Below are positions 24,311 to 32,741 of a stretch of DNA of 64,000 bases, one piece after another. The stretch spans positions 1 to 64,000 of the forward strand of contig JAEWAQ010000024.1 in assembly GCA_023391635.1 (NCBI GenBank), written 5' to 3'. The DNA comes from Bacillota bacterium (lineage in GTDB: Bacteria; Bacillota; Bacilli; Paenibacillales; Paenibacillaceae). Under the pieces are notes generated by a model, which saw only the letters and a program-made list of their open reading frames with translations, was not told where the DNA came from and ran no database searches. The translations under genes were made by a program, and so were the position numbers. Every line of letters begins with the position of its first letter. The first letter of the stretch is position 1.

Positions 24311-25327
24311 ATGATCAACATGCATCGAAGCAAGACCGCGTTCAAACGCAAGTGGGTAGCGACCATCGCGCTGGCGGCGTCCTTGACGCTGATCGCCGCC
24401 TGCGGAGACGGCGACGGCAAGCAGGCCCAAGCTGCGCAAGCATCGGGCGGCGCCGGTCAGAGCAAGAATCTCACCATTCGCATCGGATACCAGAAATACG
24501 GCACGATCAACATTTTGAAGGCCGATGGAGCGCTCGACAAACGATTGGCGGAAGAACGCAACATCAAGATCGATTGGATCGAGTTCCCGGGCGGACCGCA
24601 GCTGCTCGAAGCTCTGAATGTCGGGAGCATCGATCTGGGCCATACGGGCGAAGCGCCGCCGATCTTCGCGCAAGCGGCAGGCACGCCGCTCGTCTACTTG
24701 GCGCACGAGCCCGTAAGCCCCAAGAGCGAAGGTATCATCGTTCCCAAAAACTCTCCGATCAAGTCCATCGCGGATTTGAAAGGAAAGACGATCGTCCTGA
24801 ACAAAGGCTCGAACGTGCACTATTTGCTCGTTAAAGTGCTGGAGAAAGCCAGCATCGCCTACAATGACGTCACTGTCAAATTCCTGCCGCCAGCCGATGC
24901 GCGAGCCGCGTTCGAGAAAGGCAGCGTGGACGCCTGGGTCATCTGGGATCCGTTCCTGGCGGCAGCCGAGACGGCGACCGGCGGCGCCATTCTGGCGGAC
25001 GGCACGGATCTCGTGGCCAACCACGAATTCTATATCGCCTCCCGCTCGTTCGCCGAGAAGTATCCCGATCTGGTCGATATTTTGCTCGAGGAGGCCGACA
25101 AGATCGACGCCTGGTCGAAAGATCATCCGCAGGAGCTGGCGGAGAAGCTGGCGCCGCAGCTCGGCATCGACGTTCCCTCGTTGGTTCTTGCCTCAGGGCG
25201 CAGAGGTTACGGCGTTCAGCCGATCGACGACAAGCTGATCGAGCAGCAGCAGGCCATTGCGGACGCTTTCCATGCGCTCGAACTGATTCCGAAGAAGCTG
25301 GACATTCGCGATGCGGTGCTCAAATGA
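24311..25327 (+). CDS. ssuA: Aliphatic sulfonate-binding lipoprotein SsuA
   Basis: Extracellular receptor of the sulfonate ABC importer, 338 aa. Start ATG at 24311, 9 bases after GGGGAG. The N-terminus is a lipoprotein signal with lipobox LIAAC. The mature part opens with the family-typical IRIGYQKYGTINILKADGAL, followed by ELLEALNVGSIDLGHTGEAPPIF and LVYLAHEPVSPKSEGIIVP. First gene of ssuA-ssuD-ssuC-ssuB. Such operons supply sulfur from alkanesulfonates when sulfate and cysteine are scarce. Confidence 0.93.
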   Translation: MINMHRSKTAFKRKWVATIALAASLTLIAACGDGDGKQAQAAQASGGAGQSKNLTIRIGYQKYGTINILKADGALDKRLAEERNIKIDWIEFPGGPQLLEALNVGSIDLGHTGEAPPIFAQAAGTPLVYLAHEPVSPKSEGIIVPKNSPIKSIADLKGKTIVLNKGSNVHYLLVKVLEKASIAYNDVTVKFLPPADARAAFEKGSVDAWVIWDPFLAAAETATGGAILADGTDLVANHEFYIASRSFAEKYPDLVDILLEEADKIDAWSKDHPQELAEKLAPQLGIDVPSLVLASGRRGYGVQPIDDKLIEQQQAIADAFHALELIPKKLDIRDAVLK

Positions 25328-25344
25328 GGGGGAGGCTCGAATCT

Positions 25345-26496
25345 ATGGACAAAATGAACGTTTTTTGGTTTATTCCTACGCACGGCGACGGGCGCTACCT
25401 CGGCACTTCGCAAGGAGCCAGAGCCGTGGACGGCGCATATATGCAGCAAATTGCCATGGCGGCGGACCGGCTTGGCTATGAAGGGGTATTGATTCCTACA
25501 GGAAGCTCATGCGAGGATCCATGGGTCGTCGCCTCCTCGCTCGTCCCTGTCACGCAGCGGCTCAAATTTCTCGTCGCCGTGCGTCCCGGGCTGATGTCGC
25601 CGACCGTGGCCGCCCGCATGGCCGCCACGCTCGACCGCATATCCGGCGGCAGGCTGCTCATTAATGTCGTGGCAGGCGGCGACCCGGTGGAATTGGCCGG
25701 AGACGGCTTGTTTCTGGACCATTCGGCGCGCTATGCGCTAACGGATGAATTTCTGCAAATATGGCGCAGAGAGCTGTCGGGAGAGACGGTACAATTCGCG
25801 GGCGAACATCTGCGCGTGGAAGGCGGGCATGTCTTGTATCCGGCCATTCAGCAGCCTTATCCGCCGCTCTGGTTTGGGGGCTCGTCGCCCGCTGCGCAGC
25901 AAGTTGCGGCGGACCATGTCGATGTGTATTTAACCTGGGGCGAACCGCCAAGCGAGGTCGAAAGCAAGATATCTGCCATGCGCAAGCTCGCGGAGGCGCA
26001 AGGCCGGCGATTGCGATTCGGCATCCGCATGCATGTGATCGTGCGGGAGACGGAGGAGGAAGCCTGGCTAGCGGCGAACGATCTGATCCGCCATCTGGAC
26101 GACGCGGCCATCGCCGAAGCGCAGCGCATCTTCGAACGGTTCGATTCCGTCGGCCAACAGCGCATGTCCCGCCTGCATCGCGGCGACCGTTCGAAGCTCG
26201 AGATCAGCCCGGGGCTGTGGGCAGGCATCGGGCTCGTGCGCGGGGGAGCCGGCACTGCGCTTGTCGGGAGCCCCGACACGGTCGCCGAGCGAATGCGGGA
26301 ATACGCGGAGCTCGGTATCGACACGTTCATCTTCTCCGGCTATCCCCACCTGGAGGAAGCCTATCGCGTGGCGGAGCTGCTGTTCCCGCTCCTGCCGATA
26401 GAACGCCGCGCCACAGCCGGCCCCACCTCGATCAGTCCGTTCGGCGAGTTGATTGCCAATACGGTCAGACCGACTGCAAGAACGGCGGCCCATTAA
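25345..26496 (+). CDS. ssuD: FMNH2-dependent alkanesulfonate monooxygenase SsuD
   Basis: Luciferase-like TIM-barrel enzyme, 383 aa, that cleaves the C-S bond of alkanesulfonates, releasing sulfite and an aldehyde. The opening NVFWFIPTHGDGRYLGTS is characteristic of SsuD; other family stretches are SCEDPWVVASSLVPVT, RLLINVVAGGDPVEL and PPLWFGGSSPAAQQVAADH. GGGAGG stands 9 bases before the ATG. It needs reduced flavin, most likely supplied by the SsuE encoded on the other strand 1.7 kb away. The gene sits between the binding protein and permease, an order common in Gram-positive ssu operons. Confidence 0.94.
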   Translation: MDKMNVFWFIPTHGDGRYLGTSQGARAVDGAYMQQIAMAADRLGYEGVLIPTGSSCEDPWVVASSLVPVTQRLKFLVAVRPGLMSPTVAARMAATLDRISGGRLLINVVAGGDPVELAGDGLFLDHSARYALTDEFLQIWRRELSGETVQFAGEHLRVEGGHVLYPAIQQPYPPLWFGGSSPAAQQVAADHVDVYLTWGEPPSEVESKISAMRKLAEAQGRRLRFGIRMHVIVRETEEEAWLAANDLIRHLDDAAIAEAQRIFERFDSVGQQRMSRLHRGDRSKLEISPGLWAGIGLVRGGAGTALVGSPDTVAERMREYAELGIDTFIFSGYPHLEEAYRVAELLFPLLPIERRATAGPTSISPFGELIANTVRPTARTAAH

Positions 26497-26516
26497 CAGA
26501 TTGGGGGTAGTGTTCC

Positions 26517-27320
26517 GTGAAGCGCCATTGGCTGCACGTCTTATCGTCCGCCGCACTGCCCTGGTATTTGCCGTTGCTCGTGATCATCGTCTGGCAGACG
26601 CTCGGCAGCGCAGGCATCATTTCGGAACGAACCTTGCCATCCCCGGATCAGGTCATCCGTGCGGGCTGGCAATTGCTAGTCAACGGCACACTGCTTCAGG
26701 CAATCGGCGTCAGCGCCTGGCGGGCGTTCGTCGGATTTGCGATCGGCGGAGCGATCGGCTTCTTCTTCGGCCTGTTGAACGGGCTTCTGCCTTTGTCGGA
26801 GAAATTGACGGACTCCTCCATCCAGATGATCCGCAACATCCCTCATCTGGCGATGATCCCGCTCGTCATTGCCTGGTTCGGCATCGAGGAAACCGCCAAA
26901 ATATTTCTGGTGGCACTCGGCGTCATGTTTCCCATCTATCTCAACACGCTGCACGGCATCCGTTCGGTCGATCCCGGGCTGATCGAGATGGGCAAAGTTT
27001 ACGGCCTGCGCGGCGCGCAATTATACCGCAAAGTGATTCTGCCCGGCGCGATGCCTTCCATTCTCGTCGGACTCCGGTTCGCGCTTGGCATCATGTGGTT
27101 GACGCTCATCGTCTCGGAGACGATCGCAGCGGATCAAGGCATCGGCTACATGGCGATGAATGCCCGCGAATTTTTTCAGCTGGATGTCGTGGTGATGAGC
27201 ATTCTGCTATACGCGTTGCTCGGCAAATTGTCCGACATGATGGCCAAATGGCTGGAAGGGAGGTGGCTGCAATGGCATCCGCACTTCGCGAAAGAGCCGT
27301 CACGGAAACGCGAGGCATGA
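26517..27320 (+). CDS. ssuC: Sulfonate ABC transporter permease SsuC
   Basis: Membrane channel of the importer, 267 aa, about six hydrophobic segments. The start is a GTG behind GGGGGTAG. The ATPase-docking loop is seen in DPGLIEMGKVYGLRGAQLYRKVILPGAMP split over residues ~155-185, and the family-typical LRFALGIMWLTLIVSETIAA follows. It overlaps the start of ssuB by 49 bp, so expression of the two is coupled. Confidence 0.93.
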   Translation: MKRHWLHVLSSAALPWYLPLLVIIVWQTLGSAGIISERTLPSPDQVIRAGWQLLVNGTLLQAIGVSAWRAFVGFAIGGAIGFFFGLLNGLLPLSEKLTDSSIQMIRNIPHLAMIPLVIAWFGIEETAKIFLVALGVMFPIYLNTLHGIRSVDPGLIEMGKVYGLRGAQLYRKVILPGAMPSILVGLRFALGIMWLTLIVSETIAADQGIGYMAMNAREFFQLDVVVMSILLYALLGKLSDMMAKWLEGRWLQWHPHFAKEPSRKREA

Positions 27321-28078
27321 CGCTGAAGCTTGTCGACGTGGCCAAGCGATTCGGCCAGAAGCTCGTGATCGGCAATCTTCACCTCACTGTGGAAGGCGGC
27401 AGCTTCGTGGCGATCGTCGGGCGCAGCGGCTGCGGGAAGAGCACGCTGCTTCGCTTGCTGGCCGGACTGGATACCGTCAGCAGCGGCACCCTTCAGCGGC
27501 AAGGCGAGGCCGTCGCCGGCATCGATCCGAGCACGCGCTTCATGTTTCAGGATGCGCGGTTGCTGCCGTGGCAGACCGTACTGGACAACGTAAAGTTGGG
27601 GCTGGCGGGTGTCAAGCCTGCAGAGGCCAAACGGAAAGCTCTTGCCGCGTTGAAATCGGTAGGCCTGGAAAACCGAGCAGAGGAATGGCCTTCCGTGCTG
27701 TCCGGCGGACAACGCCAGCGCGTTGCCCTGGCGCGGGCACTGGTCGGCAATCCGCGCCTGCTGCTGTTCGACGAGCCGCTGGGCGCGCTCGATGCGCTGA
27801 CGCGGATCGAAATGCAGCAGCTAATCGAACATCTCTGGCAGCAGCGCGGATTTACCGCCATTCTCGTCACCCATGACGTCAGCGAAGCGGTAGCGCTGGC
27901 CGACCGGGTCGTTCTGCTGGAAGAAGGGCAAGCGGCGCTCGACCTGCCCATCCGACTGGCGCGTCCGCGCGTCAAGGACAGCGGCTTCGCCCACTATGAA
28001 AAGGCTATCCTGGACCGTGTGTTGGTTCCGACCCGTGCGGCGGACAGCAGAGCTTCTGTTGGAGAATTCGATATATAA
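27272..28078 (+). CDS. ssuB: Sulfonate ABC transporter ATPase SsuB
   Basis: Energises SsuC, 268 aa. Start ATG 27272 is 8 bases after GGGAGG. Walker A GRSGCGKST (about 48), the Q-loop FMFQDARLLPWQTV, signature LSGGQRQRVALARAL (about 137), Walker B LLLFDEPLGALD and the H-loop VTHDVSEAVALADRVV are all intact. The last gene of the operon; a strong bidirectional terminator follows. Confidence 0.95.
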   Translation: MASALRERAVTETRGMTLKLVDVAKRFGQKLVIGNLHLTVEGGSFVAIVGRSGCGKSTLLRLLAGLDTVSSGTLQRQGEAVAGIDPSTRFMFQDARLLPWQTVLDNVKLGLAGVKPAEAKRKALAALKSVGLENRAEEWPSVLSGGQRQRVALARALVGNPRLLLFDEPLGALDALTRIEMQQLIEHLWQQRGFTAILVTHDVSEAVALADRVVLLEEGQAALDLPIRLARPRVKDSGFAHYEKAILDRVLVPTRAADSRASVGEFDI

Positions 28079-28102
28079 CCGATCCCGGCCAATTCCGGCA
28101 AG

Positions 28103-28141
28103 CAAGAAGCCGCCCGAAACCTAACTTCGGGCGGCTTCTTG
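28103..28141. terminator. Bidirectional terminator between ssuB and ssuE
   Basis: Near-perfect inverted repeat CAAGAAGCCGCCCGAA / TTCGGGCGGCTTCTTG around a 7-base loop, placed between two convergent genes. No long U tract on either side, but the stem is very stable. Confidence 0.8.
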
Positions 28142-28183
28142 CGGTTCATGCATTCATCGACTGCGGGTGGCCGTCTCATTCCT

Positions 28184-28720
28184 TCATGTCGGCGAAACGG
28201 CACGAATCGCGATCGCCAGCTCATCCGCGGCATTCGCAAGCCGCCGCTTGGTTTCGTCATCCACCGCGAAGCCGCCCTGTTCGGTGCGGGCAATCTGGGA
28301 ATCGACCGCGTATACGCCGCCCAACTGGTAACGGGCGCCTAAAGCGGACAACACCGGCTTCAACGCATAATCGATGGCAAGCAAATGCGCGATCGACCCG
28401 CCGATGAAGACGGGAAGCACCGGCTTGCCAACCAGCGCGCCTTGCGGCAGCAAGTCCAGATACGTCTTCAAGATGCCGCTGTAGGACGCCTTGTATACAG
28501 GACTGCCGATGACGACCGCCGCCGCTTCCGCCACCTTGCGGTTTGCATCGGCGATTGCCGCGCTGTCGAAGCGGGCGTAGATCAGATCCTCCGGCGGCAG
28601 ATCGGATGCTTGTATCCAGCTCGACGCAATGCCCTTGCCCTCCAGACGATTGCGTGTTTCCTCCAGCAGGCCGGTCAGCCGGGATGAAGCGCCCGGGCTT
28701 CCCGATACGATGGCCACCAT
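28184..28720 (-). CDS. ssuE: NADPH-dependent FMN reductase SsuE
   Basis: Flavodoxin-like reductase, 178 aa, that makes FMNH2 for SsuD. I use the ATG at 28720 because GGGAAGGG lies 9 bases before it; an ATG two codons upstream is only 3 bases from that site. The N-terminus MVAIVSGSPGASSRLTGLLE carries the phosphate-binding loop; VVIGSPVYKASYSGILKTYL and LPQGALVGKPVLPVFIGGS are hallmarks of SsuE. It is convergent to ssuADCB and has its own leader with a terminator hairpin, which suggests separate but parallel control. Confidence 0.92.
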   Translation of the reverse strand: MVAIVSGSPGASSRLTGLLEETRNRLEGKGIASSWIQASDLPPEDLIYARFDSAAIADANRKVAEAAAVVIGSPVYKASYSGILKTYLDLLPQGALVGKPVLPVFIGGSIAHLLAIDYALKPVLSALGARYQLGGVYAVDSQIARTEQGGFAVDDETKRRLANAADELAIAIRAVSPT

Positions 28721-28772
28721 GCTCATGTTCCCTTCCCACCTTTCCTTCACCCCGGTTGTCCTTCACGATCGT

Positions 28773-28812
28773 AAAAAAGACTTTCCAGTCCTGACTGAGA
28801 GGACGGAAAGCC
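28773..28812 (-). terminator. Attenuator-like hairpin in the ssuE leader
   Basis: Stem GGCTTTCC/GGAAAGTC with an inner GTCCT/AGGAC, followed by six U on the minus strand, 53 bases before the ssuE start codon. No gene lies between it and the divergent gntR, so it belongs to the ssuE leader. Confidence 0.7.
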
Positions 28813-28960
28813 TCCATGCGAATGGTCGACTGCCGGGCGCGTTGATTATTCCGACATATTTGCTTGGTTTTCATAATCAGATTACCATGCCGCTCCTTCA
28901 CCTGTCAACGCCCCTTCGCTGCTCTCCGCCTCTCTATTTCTTCTCTTCTTTGAATCCCTA

Positions 28961-28989
28961 TTGACAACTCCGTGTATGAACCGCATAAT
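28961..28989 (+). promoter_or_regulatory. Promoter of the gntR-ABC operon
   Basis: TTGACA (28961-28966), 17-bp spacer, CATAAT (28984-28989). Both the spacer and the -10 box lie inside the first GTGTA-type operator. Confidence 0.85.
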
Positions 28990-29021
28990 ACACTTACAAG
29001 TGTATGAACCACTTAGTACAC
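28972..29021. promoter_or_regulatory. Twin operators of the YtrA-type GntR repressor
   Basis: Two 22-bp palindromes of form GTGTA-N12-TACAC at 28972-28993 and 29000-29021, centres 28 bp apart. They also share TGAACC after the left arm. The first covers the -10 box, the second the start site, which is typical of an autorepressor. Confidence 0.8.
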
Positions 29022-29048
29022 ACACTAAATGGGAGGTGATCCTCATCC

Positions 29049-29462
29049 ATGAAAATTCCCGGCGAATCGCACGTGCCTGCTTTCAACACCCGGGATCCGG
29101 TCTATTTGCAAGTCGTCCGGCAGTTCAAAGTCGATATCGCGACAGGCAAACTCCAGGCTGGCCAAGTCATTCCATCTCGCAGAGAATTGGCCGCCAGCCT
29201 GAATATCAATCCCAATACCGCGCAGCGCGCTTATAAGGAAATGGAGGAGCAGGGTTTGATCGTAACGGAAGGAAATTCCCCAAGCCGGGTGACGACGGAT
29301 GAACGCATCCTCGGATCGGTACGCGAAGAACTGATCGCCGAATCGGTCGACGCATTCGTCGCGGCGGTTCGCAAGATCGGCTTGCCTGTAGAGGAGCTGC
29401 TGCAAATCGTCAGAACCAAATACGAATCTGCGCAATCCACCCAAGAGGAGGCGGCGACGTGA
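29049..29462 (+). CDS. GntR-family regulator, YtrA subfamily
   Basis: 137 aa: an N-terminal winged helix (PVYLQVVRQFKVDIATGKLQ, then SRRELAASLNINPNTAQRAY) and only a short helical C-terminus, which defines the YtrA subfamily. GGGAGGTGATCC precedes the ATG. These regulators sit first in ABC transporter operons and repress them; in Bacillus subtilis YtrA responds to cell-wall antibiotics (known). The overlap of its stop with the ATPase start (GTGA) and the twin operator upstream show that it controls its own operon. Confidence 0.92.
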   Translation: MKIPGESHVPAFNTRDPVYLQVVRQFKVDIATGKLQAGQVIPSRRELAASLNINPNTAQRAYKEMEEQGLIVTEGNSPSRVTTDERILGSVREELIAESVDAFVAAVRKIGLPVEELLQIVRTKYESAQSTQEEAAT

Positions 29463-30148
29463 TCGAACTCCAGCATGTCTATAAAAAATTCGGCCACAAA
29501 CCCGTTCTGAGGGACGTATCGTTCACGGCGAGCAAAGGGGAAATCACTTGTCTGATCGGCATCAACGGAGTCGGCAAATCGACTCTGCTGCGGGCGATCA
29601 TGGGATTGACTCCGATCAGCGGAGGTCAAATCCGCATCGACGGCAAGCCGCCCGGCAAAGCCATGTACGAGAAGATCGCCTACGTGCCGGATACGCTCAT
29701 CGCGCCGGTATCGATGACGATTTCAGACAACCTGAATTTCATGCGCGACTTCTACGATTGCTGGAACCGGGAACGCGCGGCGGAACTGCTCGCTTTCTTC
29801 CGTCTGAATCCGGCCGACCGCGTCTCCTCACTCTCTAAGGGCAACGCAGCCAAGCTGAACATGCTGCTGGGCCTCAGCCTGGACACCGATTACTTGCTGC
29901 TGGACGAGCCCTTCTCCGGCATCGACCTGTTCAGCCGCGAGCAGATCGCATCCGTCTTCTCCAGCAAGCTGGCGGAAGATCGCGGCGTCATCCTGACCAC
30001 GCACGAGATCGGCGATATCGAGCATCTGATCGACAGAGCCGTGCTGCTGGATCAAGGAGAAGTTCGGATGGTATTCCATTGCGAGGAGATGCGCATGGCG
30101 GAAGGCAAATCCGTCATCGACGTCATGAGGGAGGTATATCGAGCGTGA
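29459..30148 (+). CDS. ABC transporter ATP-binding protein (YtrB-like)
   Basis: 229 aa, GTG start overlapping the regulator stop. Walker A GINGVGKST (about 37), Walker B YLLLDEPFSGID (about 143-154) and the H-loop THEIGDIEHL are intact. The signature is LSKGN instead of LSGGQ, a change common in exporter ATPases of this small-regulator class. It pairs with the membrane protein encoded next, whose GTG start overlaps its stop. The export substrate is unknown; antibiotic peptide or lipid-cycle protection is the typical role. Confidence 0.92.
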   Translation: MIELQHVYKKFGHKPVLRDVSFTASKGEITCLIGINGVGKSTLLRAIMGLTPISGGQIRIDGKPPGKAMYEKIAYVPDTLIAPVSMTISDNLNFMRDFYDCWNRERAAELLAFFRLNPADRVSSLSKGNAAKLNMLLGLSLDTDYLLLDEPFSGIDLFSREQIASVFSSKLAEDRGVILTTHEIGDIEHLIDRAVLLDQGEVRMVFHCEEMRMAEGKSVIDVMREVYRA

Positions 30149-30993
30149 ATCACTACTTGAAACTGGTCGTGATGGAATTGCAGCGGTTCTGGAAAATTTA
30201 CGCCGCGCTCGCAGCCTTGACGATCGTCTCGCAGATCGGCGGCATCCTCTACGGCTTGAGCCGTATCATGGACCGCATCGACCAGATCATGGAAGTAAAA
30301 GGCTATAAAACTTATGCGGAATATGCGGCCTCTTCTGATATCTATGGATATGATGGCTTCCACGAGGCGGCCAATCAAGCGGAACCGTGGCTCAGCGGAT
30401 CGATCTTCCTCTGCATCACGGCCTTGATCGGATACTGCTTCTTCATCTGGTACCGTGATTGGACCGGCAAGAGCACGTTTGCCTACCGTTTGCTGATGCT
30501 GCCGACGTCCCGCATGAACCTGTTCTGGTCCAAGCTGACCGCCATTATGCTATTCGTACTCGGATTGATCGCCCTGCAGCTTCTCTTGCTTCCGATCCTG
30601 ATCGGACTTTATCACCAGATCACGCCGCAAGAGCTGATCCAGCCGGAGACGGTGCGCAGCTTCATCATTCACGATCGTATTTTTACAATGTTGATTCCTC
30701 CGACGTTCGCAGGTTTTCTCGTATCCTATGGGACGGGACTGATCGGCGTCATCGTACTGTTCACCGCGATTCTGATCGAGCGCAGCTATCGCCGGATCGG
30801 CATCGTCGGCGGGATTGTTTATGCGGGAACATGCAGTGTATTGTTGCTGACGCCCGGGCTGATCAACAGCTTCGAAAGCGCCGCGCTGTATCCGGTCGAA
30901 ATTTTAACGCTTCAGCTTGTGGTCGGCCTTGTCTTGACAGCAGTGTCGCTCGCGCTAAGCGCTTATCTGCTAAAACGCAAAATTACGGTATAG
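30145..30993 (+). CDS. ABC transporter membrane subunit
   Basis: 282 aa. I start it at the GTG at 30145, which overlaps the ATPase stop as GTGA; reading further upstream would lie inside the ATPase gene. About six hydrophobic segments are visible: near 15-35, 95-110, 140-165, 195-220, 228-250 and 255-275. The segment after the first helix is a charged loop of about 60 residues (MDRIDQIMEVKGYKTYAEY). No sequence signature points to a substrate. It lies between the ATPase and an exported protein gene in one operon. Confidence 0.85.
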   Translation: MNHYLKLVVMELQRFWKIYAALAALTIVSQIGGILYGLSRIMDRIDQIMEVKGYKTYAEYAASSDIYGYDGFHEAANQAEPWLSGSIFLCITALIGYCFFIWYRDWTGKSTFAYRLLMLPTSRMNLFWSKLTAIMLFVLGLIALQLLLLPILIGLYHQITPQELIQPETVRSFIIHDRIFTMLIPPTFAGFLVSYGTGLIGVIVLFTAILIERSYRRIGIVGGIVYAGTCSVLLLTPGLINSFESAALYPVEILTLQLVVGLVLTAVSLALSAYLLKRKITV

Positions 30994-31008
30994 AAAGGAG
31001 AAAATCCC

Positions 31009-32277
31009 GTGAAACGATACTTGGCGACCGCTGCATTCGCAGCCTTCATCGCGTGTTCGATCGGCGTCTATTACGTACAAGCGTCGCTAGAGCGATTGCC
31101 TCAATTTCGACTGGCAACGTTGAGCGGCGATGCAGCGGAAGGAAAATCACTCGTGTTCGGAGCGATGTTCCGCAACGGCGCCTATTCGGAGAGGCTTGAA
31201 ATCACGGATAAGGGCAGCCGCTATGAAAGCGAGCGTTCCTGGCTCGAAAGCACACGCGCCAATTATGACGGATATCGCCGTATTCCATCCATTGACCGCA
31301 TGATCGATCAATTTCCGAATTTCATGCGAGGCAATTCGACTGCGGATTATCAAGACGATGATTGGGTGGTCCGCCTAGGCTTGACTGCCGAATTCCAAGT
31401 GGATTCCCAAGTTTTAAACTATGGACTGGACATGGATATACTGGACAAAAACACGAAGCGCTCGCGCACACTGAAGGTAGATCTGCCGAAGGAAGGGGGG
31501 TTCAACGCCCGAACGATTCTAGATGTTCAACGGACCGAGTCCATACTGAAGGTTGCCGTTCAGCTGGACAGGATCGATAACGGCAAGCGCGGCAGGCCCG
31601 AGGTGCGAGTGTACGATGTGGATGGGACGTCCGGACAGGTCCTTGGCAGCACCCCCGTCGAATATGGCATGACGGCGGCCGAGGATCAGGAAATTCTAAT
31701 GGAAGCCATAAGGGAATACGACTGGACGCAGCCCAGCGGCTATCTGGTGCTCGATGTTTCCGTGAATTCGAAGGATGCGGAGGCCTTCCGGCAAACGAGT
31801 GAAGGTCCCGTCGCAACGGCGTATCGTTTCACTCAATTGGTACGCCAACTTACGGTATACGAATACGCGACGGGAGACGTGAGGATCGTTCCGCTGCCGG
31901 CTGCGCCTGCGAATGCGAATGACAGCGAGAGAACAAGTTTGTATCACATTGGGGATTATGGCGTTCGATTCAGCGTCGATGAGTTCGGCGTGAAGATGGC
32001 CAGTTATCGCCTGGCCGATGCAAAGCTGGTGGTTGAAACAAGCTGGACGAAGGAATCGTTGCAAGCGGAATCGGACATTTACGCGAGAATCGCCGGCCCG
32101 AATCGGCTAAGTCTCGTGTACCCGTCCGGCGGCTCGCCGAACGTCGTATTGGTCAACCCAGCGAACGGAGAGATCGTTTATCGAGGCGCGGTTACGCTGG
32201 ATGGTGTCCAGGATGATGAACGTGCCGTACGGCTCCGGAACGTGAGTACAGGCTCGATCTTCTACGCCCAGGATTAA
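31009..32277 (+). CDS. Exported or membrane-anchored protein of unknown function
   Basis: 422 aa, not assigned to a family. It begins with a signal anchor (KRYLATAAFAAFIACSIGVYYV, residues 2-23) without a lipobox or clear cleavage site, so it probably stays tethered outside the cell. The rest is soluble and rich in beta-like alternation, with repeated Asp-rich strands (AEDQEILMEAIREYDWTQ) and likely a propeller-like second half. It starts 15 bp after the ABC membrane subunit and is the operon's last gene, so a role with the transporter (sensing, substrate delivery or assembly) is inferred. Confidence 0.75.
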   Translation: MKRYLATAAFAAFIACSIGVYYVQASLERLPQFRLATLSGDAAEGKSLVFGAMFRNGAYSERLEITDKGSRYESERSWLESTRANYDGYRRIPSIDRMIDQFPNFMRGNSTADYQDDDWVVRLGLTAEFQVDSQVLNYGLDMDILDKNTKRSRTLKVDLPKEGGFNARTILDVQRTESILKVAVQLDRIDNGKRGRPEVRVYDVDGTSGQVLGSTPVEYGMTAAEDQEILMEAIREYDWTQPSGYLVLDVSVNSKDAEAFRQTSEGPVATAYRFTQLVRQLTVYEYATGDVRIVPLPAAPANANDSERTSLYHIGDYGVRFSVDEFGVKMASYRLADAKLVVETSWTKESLQAESDIYARIAGPNRLSLVYPSGGSPNVVLVNPANGEIVYRGAVTLDGVQDDERAVRLRNVSTGSIFYAQD

Positions 32278-32300
32278 AACGCGACCAAAGCATCAAAAGG

Positions 32301-32331
32301 AGCACCGGGAACGCAAGGCGGATCCGGTGCT
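32301..32331. terminator. Terminator between the ABC operon and yqxA
   Basis: AGCACCGG/CCGGTGCT stem followed by TCTCTTT on the plus strand, 23 bp after the last stop. It lies between two converging transcription units. Confidence 0.7.
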
Positions 32332-32346
32332 TCTCTTTACCTTACT

Positions 32347-32718
32347 TTATGATCCGGTGACCTTGTCGAACAACGATACGATGAAACGGATGCCGCCGCT
32401 CGACAGCCCGTGCAGCGTTTCCGCCGCCGTGCCCGATACCCGGTCGATCAGAGGCTGGCTGTCGTTGCGGGGGATTGCCGGTTGTTGATTCTGGCTGCGC
32501 GCGGAAGAGGATTGCTGGCGATTCGTCGTTTTGCGAGGCGGCAGCGTCCAATCCTCGCTCTCCGACTGCTGCTGCTGCGGGCGCACGTCGGCGCCGGGCT
32601 GCTGGTCCATCGGACCGTATACCCGATTGATCCCTCTGGAGGACAAGTCCATGCCGTACAGCACTGCGAATGCCACGACACCGGCCAGCAGCAACAATCT
32701 GAACGAATCTCTTCTCAC
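32347..32718 (-). CDS. yqxA: YqxA-like membrane protein of the gpr-spoIIP cluster
   Basis: 123 aa. A GTG at 32718 follows GGGGGAAG and gives an N-terminus RRDSFRLLLLAGVVAFAVLYG that is a single membrane helix. The outside part has MDLSSRGINRVYGP, then a Gln/Ser/Arg/Pro-rich linker, and a conserved C-terminal helix (LIDRVSGTAAETLHGLSSGG). This is the DUF3679/YqxA pattern and its position after spoIIP is conserved in Bacilli. Function is unknown; sporulation is suggested by the neighbours. Confidence 0.75.
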   Translation of the reverse strand: MRRDSFRLLLLAGVVAFAVLYGMDLSSRGINRVYGPMDQQPGADVRPQQQQSESEDWTLPPRKTTNRQQSSSARSQNQQPAIPRNDSQPLIDRVSGTAAETLHGLSSGGIRFIVSLFDKVTGS

Positions 32719-32741
32719 CGCACTTCCCCCGCTCCACCGTC

